Source: Acidimicrobiales bacterium
GTDB taxonomy: Bacteria > Actinomycetota > Acidimicrobiia > Acidimicrobiales > RAAP-2
Reading direction: 5' to 3'
DNA length: 38,026 bases
Assembly: GCA_017883025.1 (NCBI GenBank)
Contig: JADGOH010000009.1
Location: 1 to 38,026, forward strand
The notes beneath the pieces are model-generated. The model worked only from the letters and a program-made list of their open reading frames with translations. It searched no databases and was not told where the DNA came from. A program made the position numbers and the translations under genes. Positions 31,550-38,026 of this stretch are shown here, piece after piece (position 1 is the stretch's first letter; each line of letters opens with the position of its first letter).

Positions 31550-31898
31550 GGGGTCCGGCCCCGGGGCATGGTCCGGGACCGCTACCCCACCGGGCACACC
31601 GTCACCGTCACCGTCCTCGTGGCTCGGCCTGGATGGCCGTCCTGGGGTCCGGAAGGAATCCGCCCTCCGTGGTGGCTGGGGGACGGGAGCGCACCGGAGT
31701 CTGTGGGGTGGACGGAGTGCGCTGCGACCCGGACGGTACGACGCGCCGCTCGCGCAGGTGCCGGAAGTCATCGCGCACGGGACCGGCAGGGACAGCCGCG
31801 ACAACAGCATGCAGTGCCGTCGGTGCGTTGACGAGTGCTCCGACGAGGCGTCGTCGGCCAGCCGGGCCTGCTGAGCGTCATACGACGCCGGTCCCGGG
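31550..31898. other. 349-nt intergenic stretch with no convincing gene
   Basis: This is the longest gene-free stretch in the window. The ORFs crossing it (for example 31360-32157 plus, 30635-31990 minus) are rich in Arg/Pro/Ser, start without signals and read through neighbouring genes. A 5-bp hairpin GCGTC-ATAC-GACGC at 31875-31888 may serve as a weak terminator for the thiolase-like gene. I see no tRNA, riboswitch or repeat. Confidence 0.6.
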
Positions 31899-33365
31899 TC
31901 AGATCGGAGCGAACGCCCCCGAGGCGATGCGCACCCGCGTGCCGATGAGCTCTTCGGCACAGGCCGATGCCGCCAACGCCGGGTCGTCACCGATCGACAC
32001 GCACCGCCGGCCGTCGTCGGTGTCGCACACCGCCACCACCCGCACCGGGTCCAACCCGTCGAACGTCACCGTGTACGTGGTCACGGTGCCGGCCCCGTCG
32101 TACCCGTCGATCGTCCCGACCGCGTCGACCACGTCGGTCACCGACGCCACCTCGTAGGCCAGGTCGGCCAGGAGCGGCGGGCGGGCATCGGGTCGGGCCG
32201 ACCAGACGCCCAGTCCGGGCTTGGTCAGCAGCCCGCTGACGGTGCTCACCATGCCCAGCCGGTCCGGAGCGTCGCGCAGTCGCGTGACGACGGCGGCCAT
32301 CGCCTGGAGCACGAAGTTGTTGAACGGCCCGCCGGCGAAGGCCATGCCGCCGGTGACCGTCGGCGTTCCGGCCGGATCGAGGCCGAGGGCCCGCTGCTGG
32401 ACCCGGACCGCCGCCGGAAAGCAGCTGTAGACCTCGGTGACCTCGACGTCTGCAATGGGGAGCCCGAGCCACGCCGCGGCAGTTTCGCCGAGGACCTCCA
32501 TGGCCGGCCAGGTGTCGATACGGGCCCGACAGAGCACCGACACCGCATGGCTGGACTCCAGCCCGACCCGGGGGAACACCCACCGGTCGGCCGGCACCCC
32601 GAGGCGCTCGGCCGCTCCGACCGAGCACAGCACCAGGGCCGCGGCCTGGTTGACCGTCCACTGGGTCGAGTGCCACTTGTTGTAGGGGAAGGCGAGCGGC
32701 CGATTCCCGGGCGACGGGGTGTCGAGCCACGCGGCGTCCACCGTACGACGGAAGGCGGCGTCGGGGTTCTGCACGGAGACCTGGGCGAACCGGGCCCACA
32801 GCTCCGAGATCTCGGAGCGGTGCTCGGCGACCGTCCGGCCGTCGGCGGCCCGGAGGGCGTTCTCGATCATGGCGTACTGCTGGACCGGTTCCCACAGTCG
32901 GTGGGCGACCTCGACGGGCTCGAGGATGGGTCCCGTCCGGGCGCGCACGACGTCGGGCACCGCGCCCGGTTGGTCCGTCTCGGTCGGTCGCCGCCCGGCC
33001 CGCTCCTGGTCCCGGGCCCACCGTTTCGCCTCGCCGCCGACCACGACCGCCACCTCGGAGGCGCCCGACAGGATGGCGGCCAGCGCGTCGTTCACCAGGC
33101 TCTGCTGGGGGATCCCGAGCTCCGCCAGGTGGGTCGTGGCCCCTGTCGCGCCGATGCGCTCCGCCACCAGGCGCGCCGGGTCCGGATACGCCCAGCTCCC
33201 CTGGGGCACGGCCACCCGGTCCACGGCGGCCGCAAGTCCCCGACCGCCGGCGTCGGCCAGTGCGGCCGCAGTCGCTCCGGCCATGAGCTCGCACGCCTCG
33301 GCGTCGTCGGAGGCGGTGCCCACGCCGACCAGGACGGGCATGCGCGGGTCGAGTGCGCCGGTCAC
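31899..33365 (-). CDS. thiolase-like protein (TLP1/SCP2-type) lacking catalytic cysteines
   Basis: A 488-aa thiolase-fold protein beginning VTGALDPRMPVLVGVG. The fold landmarks are there (PLAFPYNKWHSTQWTVNQAAALVLCS, VEVTEVYSCFPAAVRVQQRALG, TGGMAFAGGPFNNFVLQAMAAVV), but the nucleophilic Cys of true thiolases is replaced in GIPQQSLVNDALAAI and the C-terminal CxG is replaced by KPGLGVWSARP. Residues about 400-488 form an extra C-terminal domain (TVTTYTVTFDGLDPVRVVAVCDTDDGRRCV...GTRVRIASG) resembling the OB-like addition of mycobacterial thiolase-like protein type 1, which lacks thiolase activity. A CoA-thioester-binding role is likely. GTG 33365 overlaps the DUF4031 stop (GTGA); the operon is rhodanese - DUF4031 - TLP. 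Confidence 0.83.
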   Translation of the reverse strand: MTGALDPRMPVLVGVGTASDDAEACELMAGATAAALADAGGRGLAAAVDRVAVPQGSWAYPDPARLVAERIGATGATTHLAELGIPQQSLVNDALAAILSGASEVAVVVGGEAKRWARDQERAGRRPTETDQPGAVPDVVRARTGPILEPVEVAHRLWEPVQQYAMIENALRAADGRTVAEHRSEISELWARFAQVSVQNPDAAFRRTVDAAWLDTPSPGNRPLAFPYNKWHSTQWTVNQAAALVLCSVGAAERLGVPADRWVFPRVGLESSHAVSVLCRARIDTWPAMEVLGETAAAWLGLPIADVEVTEVYSCFPAAVRVQQRALGLDPAGTPTVTGGMAFAGGPFNNFVLQAMAAVVTRLRDAPDRLGMVSTVSGLLTKPGLGVWSARPDARPPLLADLAYEVASVTDVVDAVGTIDGYDGAGTVTTYTVTFDGLDPVRVVAVCDTDDGRRCVSIGDDPALAASACAEELIGTRVRIASGAFAPI

Positions 33366-33697
33366 GTGGCGACCGGATCGTCGGCGGTGGTGGCGGCTTC
33401 GGTGGTGGCGACTGCCGGGCCGGCGACGACGCGGCGCCGACGCAGCATCCGACCCAGCTCGCGCCACGTAAGCTCGACGGCGCCGTTGGCGACGGCCTCC
33501 GCCCGGGCACGCTCCGGCAGGTCGTAGTGGGCATGGTGGGGCCGTCCGGGCTTGTCCTGGAACCACGCCCGACGCATCCCCATGCGGTCGGCGAAGTCGT
33601 GGAGCTCCTCATCGGTGTCGGCCACCAGGTGGGACCAGCGGTCGTCGACCGGGCCGAGGTGCGCCGGCTGCCGCCAGTCGTCCAGATAGACCGTCAT
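33362..33697 (-). CDS. DUF4031 domain protein
   Basis: An 111-aa protein. MTVYLDDWRQPAHLGPVDDRWSHLVADTDEELHDFADRMGMRRAWFQDKPGRPHHAHYDLPERARAEAVANGAVELTWRELGRML is the DUF4031 pattern (VYLDDWR, WSHL, ELHxFA, FQDKP, HYD), a family of unknown function with conserved Asp and His residues suggestive of a metal site. An Ala/Thr-rich tail follows (AGPAVATTEAATTADDPVAT). ATG 33697 is chosen because the family begins here; the track's longer version reads into the rhodanese gene in another frame. It lies 25 nt after the rhodanese stop and overlaps the thiolase-like gene start. Confidence 0.87.
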   Translation of the reverse strand: MTVYLDDWRQPAHLGPVDDRWSHLVADTDEELHDFADRMGMRRAWFQDKPGRPHHAHYDLPERARAEAVANGAVELTWRELGRMLRRRRVVAGPAVATTEAATTADDPVAT

Positions 33698-33722
33698 CGC
33701 CGCCGGCCCGGTGCCGCCGCGC

Positions 33723-34091
33723 TCAGACGACCCGGCCCGGGCCGCCCGAGCCGTCCACGACGGGCAGCTCGGCGGCAGCCCATGCCACCATGCCGCCGGC
33801 CACGTTGCGCACGTCATACCCGGCGCCAGCCAGGTGGTGGGCGACCGAACCCGACCGCCCGCCCACCCGGCACATGCAGACGATCGTCCGGTCGGTCGGG
33901 AGCTCACCCATGCGGTCCACGATCTGGCCCATGGGCAGGTGGACGGCGACCGTGGCGTGACCGGCGGTCCACTCGTCGTCCTCACGGACGTCGAGCATCA
34001 GCGCGCCGGCGGCCACGAGGCGGTCGGCCTCGGTGACGTCGACGTCGGTCACGGTCGCTGGCACGGAGGCATCGGAGGCAGGAGCAGGCAC
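33723..34091 (-). CDS. rhodanese-like domain protein
   Basis: A 122-aa single rhodanese domain: ALMLDVREDDEWTAGHATVAVHLPMGQIVDRMGELPTDRTIVCMCRVGGRSGSVAHHLAGAGYDVRNVAGGMVAWAA. The catalytic Cys loop reads CRVGGRSG, one of the standard six-residue active-site loops for sulfur transfer. It probably moves sulfane sulfur in the cytoplasm; the acceptor is unknown. GTG 34091 has TACCGT 6 nt upstream with no ribosome binding site, and this leaderless promoter would drive rhodanese, DUF4031 and the thiolase-like gene as one transcript. Confidence 0.92.
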   Translation of the reverse strand: MPAPASDASVPATVTDVDVTEADRLVAAGALMLDVREDDEWTAGHATVAVHLPMGQIVDRMGELPTDRTIVCMCRVGGRSGSVAHHLAGAGYDVRNVAGGMVAWAAAELPVVDGSGGPGRVV

Positions 34092-34097
34092 GGCCTC

Positions 34098-34103
34098 ACG
34101 GTA
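34098..34103 (-). promoter_or_regulatory. -10 element of leaderless promoter (rhodanese operon)
   Basis: TACCGT on the minus strand ends 6 nt before GTG 34091. Confidence 0.66.
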
Positions 34104-34160
34104 GCGGAGCTGACTCCGTCCACCGCGCGACCACCGGAGGGCCCAGGCGGCACGTCGGGG

Positions 34161-34601
34161 TCAGCTCCCGAGGTCCATGAGTTCGATCCGGACCCCGTCC
34201 GGATCGGTGCAGTAGACGAAGTCGAGGGTGACGTCACCGAGCGGCAGCGCCGTCCGGGTCGACCGGACGACCGTGCCCCCGAGCGTCTCGATGGTGGCGG
34301 CGGTCGCCCCGACGTCGTCGACCCGAAGGCTCAGGTGGGTCAGTCCGAGGGCGTTCATCGGCCGCCGGGACCCGTCACCCGTGACCCCCGGGGCGTCGAA
34401 CCCGAGCAGCTCGACCGTGACCCCGTCCTTGGCGATCATGCGCGATCGCAGCCGGACCCCCTCGACCTCCATCAGGGCGGCGAACTCCTCCCCCACCTCG
34501 TGGGCGGCCACCTCGGCGAATCCCAGGCCCTCGCAGTAGAAGCGGAGGGACGCGTCGACGTCCGAGACGCAGATCCCGAGATGGGAGAACGAGACGCTCA
34601 C
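34161..34601 (-). CDS. VOC (glyoxalase/bleomycin resistance) family protein
   Basis: A 146-aa protein with two paired beta-alpha-beta-beta-beta units: VSFSHLGICVSDVDASLRFYCEGLGFAEVA and LGLTHLSLRVDDVGATAATIETLGG. The four usual metal ligands are present: H in FSHLG, E in VTVELLG, H in LTHLS and E in VRIELMD. This suits a metal-dependent isomerase, epimerase or lyase, for instance of methylmalonyl-CoA epimerase type, but the substrate is not decided. It lies 49 nt after the second acyl-CoA dehydrogenase and is probably the third gene of that transcript, which would place its work in acyl-CoA breakdown. The start is GTG 34601 without a clear ribosome binding site. Confidence 0.87.
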   Translation of the reverse strand: MSVSFSHLGICVSDVDASLRFYCEGLGFAEVAAHEVGEEFAALMEVEGVRLRSRMIAKDGVTVELLGFDAPGVTGDGSRRPMNALGLTHLSLRVDDVGATAATIETLGGTVVRSTRTALPLGDVTLDFVYCTDPDGVRIELMDLGS

Positions 34602-34650
34602 CGTGGCCGCCCGGTCATGCCGCTGTCACGGCCCGACACCAGGATCGCGC

Positions 34651-35778
34651 TCAGGCCGGCTCGGCGGCGAGGGTCGCCCCGAGCCGGAGCAGCTGGTCGG
34701 TGGCGCCGCCCAGGGTGAGCTCGATGTGCTTGGTGTTCAGGAAGAACCGGTGGAGCGGGTACTCGCGGTCCACGCCGACGCCGCCGTGGAGGTGCACGGC
34801 GGCGTGCACGACCCGCTGCCCGCCGTCGGCGGCCCAGAACTTGGCCACGGCGACCTCCTTGTCGGCGGGCAGGCCCTCGGCGATGCGCCAGGCGGCCTGC
34901 CATGCGGTCAGCCGGATGGCCTCGGCGTCGACGTAGGCGTCGGCGGCCCGCTGGCCCACGGCCTGGAACGTGGCGATCGGCTTGCCGAACTGCTCCCGGT
35001 TCTTCGTGTACTCGGCCACGAGGGCGAGCGACGCGGCGGCGGCACCGGCCTGCTCGAGGGCCAGTGCGGTCGTGCTGCGCTGGACCAGCCAGTCGACGAT
35101 GGCCGGGCCGTCCTCGACGGCCCCGAGTACGGCATCGGCACCCACGGCGACGGTGGCCAGGGTGACGAGGCCCTCGTGCTGGCCGTTGTTGGCCGTCATC
35201 GTCTCGACGGTGACGCCGGCGGCCGACGTCGGGACCACGAACACGGCCACGCCGTCGGGCTCGATCCGGGCGCTCACCAGGACGGCGTCGGCAAACGTCC
35301 CCGAAGGCACGCACGCCTTCACGCCGGTGAGGGTCCAGCCGTCACCGGCCGACTCGGCCACGACGGCCGGGGCCGCTGGCGTGCCACCGAGCTCGACGAG
35401 GGCGGTGGTGAGCACGGTCGCGCCGGCCACGACCCCGGGAAGCCACCGCTGCTGCTGGGCCGCGGAGCCGAACCGGGCGATGGCCGGTGCGGCGGCGGCC
35501 AGGCACTCCACCACCGGCACGTAGGCGGCCGTCCGGCCGGCGGCCTCGGCCAGCAGGCCCGTCTCGAGGAAGCCGAGCCCGGCGCCCCCGACGTCCTCGG
35601 GCAGCGCGATGCCGAGCAGCCCGGCGCCGGCCAGTTCCGACCAGAGCTTGCGGTCGAAGCGGTCGTTCGTCGGGTCGGTCTCCATGTCGCGGAGCCGCTC
35701 CTGGGTCGACAGGTCGGTGAAGATGCGGTCGGCCAGTTCGCGGACGGCCTCCTGCTCCTCGCTGAATGAGAAGTCCAT
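34651..35778 (-). CDS. acyl-CoA dehydrogenase, small partner (FadE28/ChsE1-like)
   Basis: A 375-aa acyl-CoA dehydrogenase-fold protein: MDFSFSEEQEAVRELADRIF at the start, a divergent middle domain, then YTKNREQFGKPIATFQAVGQRAADAYVDAEAIRLTAWQAAWR and HLHGGVGVDREYPLHRFFLNTKHIELTLGGATDQLLRLG. The ending resembles FadE28/ChsE1-type subunits of the heteromeric actinobacterial enzymes that desaturate steroid side-chain CoA esters. It lies 53 nt after a second, FadE29-like dehydrogenase, fitting an alpha2-beta2 enzyme. Substrate assignment is inference. ATG 35778 has GAGGA seven bases upstream; the track's 540-aa form begins inside the neighbouring gene and is false. Confidence 0.88.
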   Translation of the reverse strand: MDFSFSEEQEAVRELADRIFTDLSTQERLRDMETDPTNDRFDRKLWSELAGAGLLGIALPEDVGGAGLGFLETGLLAEAAGRTAAYVPVVECLAAAAPAIARFGSAAQQQRWLPGVVAGATVLTTALVELGGTPAAPAVVAESAGDGWTLTGVKACVPSGTFADAVLVSARIEPDGVAVFVVPTSAAGVTVETMTANNGQHEGLVTLATVAVGADAVLGAVEDGPAIVDWLVQRSTTALALEQAGAAAASLALVAEYTKNREQFGKPIATFQAVGQRAADAYVDAEAIRLTAWQAAWRIAEGLPADKEVAVAKFWAADGGQRVVHAAVHLHGGVGVDREYPLHRFFLNTKHIELTLGGATDQLLRLGATLAAEPA

Positions 35779-35831
35779 GGTGTGTCCTCTTTCGTCGTCT
35801 GGGGCGTGGTGTGGGGTCGTCGGTGGCCGGA

Positions 35832-37007
35832 TCAGCGCAGCGACCGGGGCATGCCCAGGCCGAAGATCGCGATCAGGTCCCGCTGGATCTCGTTGGTGCC
35901 ACCGCCGAAGGTCAGGATGACCAGGCTGCGGGCGTACATCTCGAGCCGCCCGGCCAGCACGGCCTCGGGCGAGCCCTTCGAGAGGTAGCCGGCCTGGCCG
36001 ACGATCTCCATCATCAGCTTGAAGGCCTCGAGGTAGAACTCGGTGCCGAACACCTTGATGGTCGAGGCGTCGGCCACGTCGAGGTGGCCCTGGGTCGCGG
36101 TCCACGCCACCTTCCAGTTGATGAGCTTCAGGAACTCGAGCCGGGCGTAGATGCGGGCCAGGTGGACCTGCACCCACTCCTGGTCGATGACCCGGCGGCC
36201 GTCGGCCAGCTTGGTCGCCTGTGCCCACGCCCGGACGTCGGTCATGGCCCGCTCGATGATCCCCGACGAGCACAGGGTCACCCGCTCGTGGTTGAGCTGG
36301 TTGGTGATGAGCGACCAGCCCTGGTTCTCCCCGCCGACCAGGTTGGCCGCCGGCACCCGGACGTCCTCGTAGAACGTGTAGTTGATGTTGTGGTCGCCCA
36401 GCAGGTGCATCGGGACGACCTTGATGCCCGGGGTGTCCATCGGCACCACGAACATCGAGATCCCCTTGTGCTTGGCCACGTCCGGGTCGGTCCGGGTGGC
36501 CAGCCAGATGTAGTCGGCGTCGCCTGCCAACGACGTGTAGATCTTCTGGCCGTTGATGACGTACTCGTCGCCGTCACGGACGGCCCGGGTCTGCAGCGAG
36601 GCGAGGTCGGTGCCCGACTCGGGCTCGGTGTAGCCGATGCAGAAGTGGATGTCGCCGGCGAGGATCTTCGGGAGGAAGAACTCCTTCTGCTCCTGGGTGC
36701 CGTAGTCCATGAGGGTCGGACCGACCGTGTTGATCGTCAACATCGGGACCGGTGCCCCGGCCCGCATCGACTCGTCGAAGAAGATGAACTGCTCGATCGG
36801 GCCCTTGCCCTGGCCGCCCCACTCCTCCGGCCAGCCGATGCCGAGCCAGCCGTCGGTCGCCATCTGCTTGACCACCCGCCGCATGTCGGCACCGATGCCA
36901 TGGCTGGCGGCGAGCTGCGCCTCCACCTCGGGGGTCAGGAGCTTGGCGTAGTACTCCCGCAGCTCGTTGCGGAGCGCCTGGTGCTCCTCGGTGTAGCCGA
37001 TCTCCAT
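35832..37007 (-). CDS. acyl-CoA dehydrogenase, large partner (FadE29/ChsE2-like)
   Basis: A 391-aa acyl-CoA dehydrogenase: MEIGYTEEHQALRNELREYYAKLLTPE, LGIGWPEEWGGQGKGPIEQFIFFDE, FCIGYTEPESGTDLASLQTRAVRDGDEYVINGQKIYTSLAGDADYIWLATRTDP and LVILTFGGGTNEIQRDLIAIFGLGMPR. The GYTEPESGTDLASL and INGQKIYT segments bind FAD, and the overall sequence resembles mycobacterial FadE29/ChsE2. Paired with the following gene it probably forms a heterotetramer acting on a bulky CoA ester. ATG 37007 has GGGAGGA four bases upstream; the track's 16 extra residues are unnecessary. A KstR-type operator lies 52 bp upstream, so repression by a TetR-family steroid or fatty-acid regulator is likely. Confidence 0.9.
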   Translation of the reverse strand: MEIGYTEEHQALRNELREYYAKLLTPEVEAQLAASHGIGADMRRVVKQMATDGWLGIGWPEEWGGQGKGPIEQFIFFDESMRAGAPVPMLTINTVGPTLMDYGTQEQKEFFLPKILAGDIHFCIGYTEPESGTDLASLQTRAVRDGDEYVINGQKIYTSLAGDADYIWLATRTDPDVAKHKGISMFVVPMDTPGIKVVPMHLLGDHNINYTFYEDVRVPAANLVGGENQGWSLITNQLNHERVTLCSSGIIERAMTDVRAWAQATKLADGRRVIDQEWVQVHLARIYARLEFLKLINWKVAWTATQGHLDVADASTIKVFGTEFYLEAFKLMMEIVGQAGYLSKGSPEAVLAGRLEMYARSLVILTFGGGTNEIQRDLIAIFGLGMPRSLR

Positions 37008-37058
37008 GGGGTCCTCCCGGTCAGGTGCCGACCGCCACGAAGGGCGGTCCGTCACGAC

Positions 37059-37072
37059 TAGAACACGTTACA
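37059..37072. promoter_or_regulatory. KstR-type operator between fadE pair and thiolase
   Basis: TAGAACACGTTACA matches the mycobacterial KstR consensus TnnAACnnGTTnnA at every fixed base. On the minus strand a TAACGT hexamer (a TAnnnT -10 candidate for the fadE genes) lies inside the operator, so binding would block polymerase. The regulator gene itself is not in the window. Confidence 0.6.
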
Positions 37073-37141
37073 TTCGCCCGTGCGGGGACGCCACCGTCCA
37101 CACCGGCAGCGTAGGGTGCGTCCACCCCCGCCCGGGGCCGC

Positions 37142-37147
37142 TAGGGT
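37142..37147 (+). promoter_or_regulatory. possible -10 element for the thiolase gene
   Basis: TAGGGT fits TAnnnT and would give a leader of about 140 nt; GAGGAG at 37281-37286 is the ribosome binding site. Confidence 0.35.
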
Positions 37148-37160
37148 TACCATCCGGTAA
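37147..37160. promoter_or_regulatory. inverted repeat TTACC-N4-GGTAA near the thiolase promoter
   Basis: A 5-bp perfect inverted repeat with a 4-nt spacer overlaps or adjoins the possible -10 element. The size and symmetry suit a TetR-family operator distinct from the KstR-type site 75 bp away. Confidence 0.4.
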
Positions 37161-37292
37161 GTTCCGGGGGGATCCGGATGGGGGCCGCGGAGGCGCCCGT
37201 CGACGGGTCCCGGCCGACACTGTCCGAACGTACGCAGGAACGTCATCACAGCACGCTGCGGTCCCGAGCCGCCCGTCACCGAGGAGCACCAC

Positions 37293-38026
37293 ATGCCCGA
37301 AGCTGTCATCGTCGCCACCGGCCGGACCCCCATCGGCCGGGCCAACAAGGGATCGCTCGTCGAGTGCCGTCCCGACGACCTGTCGGCCCTCGTCATACGC
37401 GAGGTACTGGCCAAGGTCCCCCAACTCGACCCGCACACGGTCGAGGACGTCATCTGGGGCTGCGGCCAGCCCGCCGGTGAGGCCGGCTACAACCTGGGCC
37501 GCGTGGCCGCGGTCCTGGCCGGCCTGGCCGAGGTGCCCGGCGTGACCGTGAACCGCTACTGCTCGTCGTCGCTGCAGACGATCCGCATGGCCGCCCACGC
37601 CATCAAGGCCGGCGAGGGCGACGTCTTCGTGGCCGGGGGTGTCGAGACCGTCAGCCGCTACCTGCACGGCGCCTCCGACGTCGGGCCCCACAACGCGGAG
37701 TTCGCCGCGGCCGAGGCCCGGACCGCCGAGCGCACCGCCACCTCGACCGGGTCGTGGACCCCGCTCGAGGGCGTCTTCCCGGACGTCTACATCGCCATGG
37801 GCCAGACCGCCGAGAACGTCGTCGACCTGACCGGGGTGACCCGCGAGGAGCAGGACGAGTTCGGCCTGCAGTCGCAGCTCCGCGCCGTGGCCGCCCAGGA
37901 GCGTGGCTTCTTCGACCGCGAGATCATCCCGGTGACCCTGGCCGACGGCACCGTCGTCACCAAGGACGACGGCCCCCGGCCCGGCACCACCTTGGAGAAG
38001 CTGGCCAGCCTCAACCCCGTGTTCCG
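37293..38026 (+). CDS. thiolase / acetyl-CoA C-acyltransferase (3' end cut by window)
   Basis: 244 complete codons are visible. MPEAVIVATGRTPIGRANKGSLVE is the thiolase N-terminus, and VPGVTVNRYCSSSLQTIRMAAHAIKAGEGDVFVAGGVETVSR contains the acyl-enzyme Cys at about residue 90. AMGQTAENVVDLTGVTREEQDEFGLQSQLRA is also conserved. The HxxG and second Cys motifs lie beyond the window. It should catalyse thiolytic cleavage of 3-ketoacyl-CoA, the last step of beta-oxidation, and it diverges from two acyl-CoA dehydrogenases, the first step. ATG 37293 has GAGGAG six to seven bases upstream. It is not specifically FadA5-like in sequence, so a steroid role rests on context. Confidence 0.92.
   Translation, partial: MPEAVIVATGRTPIGRANKGSLVECRPDDLSALVIREVLAKVPQLDPHTVEDVIWGCGQPAGEAGYNLGRVAAVLAGLAEVPGVTVNRYCSSSLQTIRMAAHAIKAGEGDVFVAGGVETVSRYLHGASDVGPHNAEFAAAEARTAERTATSTGSWTPLEGVFPDVYIAMGQTAENVVDLTGVTREEQDEFGLQSQLRAVAAQERGFFDREIIPVTLADGTVVTKDDGPRPGTTLEKLASLNPVF

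Noticed and set aside
31360-32157. ORF covering the 349-nt gap near 31.7 kb
   Set aside because: Arg/Pro-rich, no ribosome binding site or leaderless hexamer, and reads across the LLM and thiolase-like genes. I left the gap as non-coding.

Overview
This 38 kb, very GC-rich window holds 37 protein genes (two cut by the window edges) and four tRNA genes, densely packed on both strands. It looks like a chromosomal segment of an actinobacterium, most likely from the class Acidimicrobiia. Supporting signs are a mycothiol-type MDMPI/DinB protein, an F420-type LLM oxidoreductase, many GTG starts, pervasive leaderless promoters of the TAnnnT type, and a secreted protein with YWLV.sDGGIFaFGdA repeats of a kind I associate with Acidimicrobiia. 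The taxonomic call is inference. I see no insertion sequence, prophage, CRISPR array or integrase.

Layout. 1-2.9 kb (minus): clpP (5' part) and tig in a start/stop-overlapping operon, then an MDMPI/DinB-family protein and a cysteine glutathione peroxidase. 3.1-10 kb: two large cyclic-di-GMP proteins (a plus-strand sensor-GAF-GAF-GGDEF-EAL and a minus-strand PAS-GGDEF-EAL) around a 50-residue zinc-ribbon gene that the ORF track misses, a Ppx/GppA phosphatase and tRNA-Pro. 10.1-13.3 kb (plus): an MBL-fold hydrolase followed 9 nt later by a membrane-anchored kelch/propeller protein. 13.4-17.9 kb (minus): a secreted propeller/repeat protein, then an orphan ParA ATPase, a small Cys-rich protein and a DedA membrane protein; the last three overlap by one to four bases. 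18 kb: divergent tRNA-Arg and tRNA-His/tRNA-Lys. 18.5-34.6 kb: housekeeping and accessory metabolism (aldose epimerase, SurE, two alpha/beta hydrolases, nitrilase, ArfB, FAH hydrolase, SDR, two GNATs, TDG/MUG-like glycosylase, ABM, DsbA/FrnE, cyclic-nucleotide-binding protein, metallophosphoesterase, LLM oxidoreductase, thiolase-like protein, DUF4031, rhodanese, glyoxalase-fold protein). 34.6-38 kb: a paired set of acyl-CoA dehydrogenases transcribed away from a thiolase (cut by the window end), with a perfect KstR-type operator between them.

Most notable signals. (1) Thirteen genes have a TAnnnT hexamer ending exactly 5-7 nt before the start codon, which predicts leaderless mRNAs and corrects some starts. 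(2) The fadE pair/thiolase intergenic region carries TAGAACACGTTACA, an exact fit to the mycobacterial KstR consensus TnnAACnnGTTnnA, in an arrangement reminiscent of the mycobacterial fadA5/fadE28-fadE29 steroid locus. (3) The EAL domain of the 1167-aa protein has DN in place of the catalytic DD, while the second GGDEF-EAL protein is intact. (4) The ParA / Cys-rich protein / DedA cassette is a translationally coupled unit with no recognised function. (5) The thiolase-like protein lacks the catalytic cysteines. No classical defence or mobile system was found.
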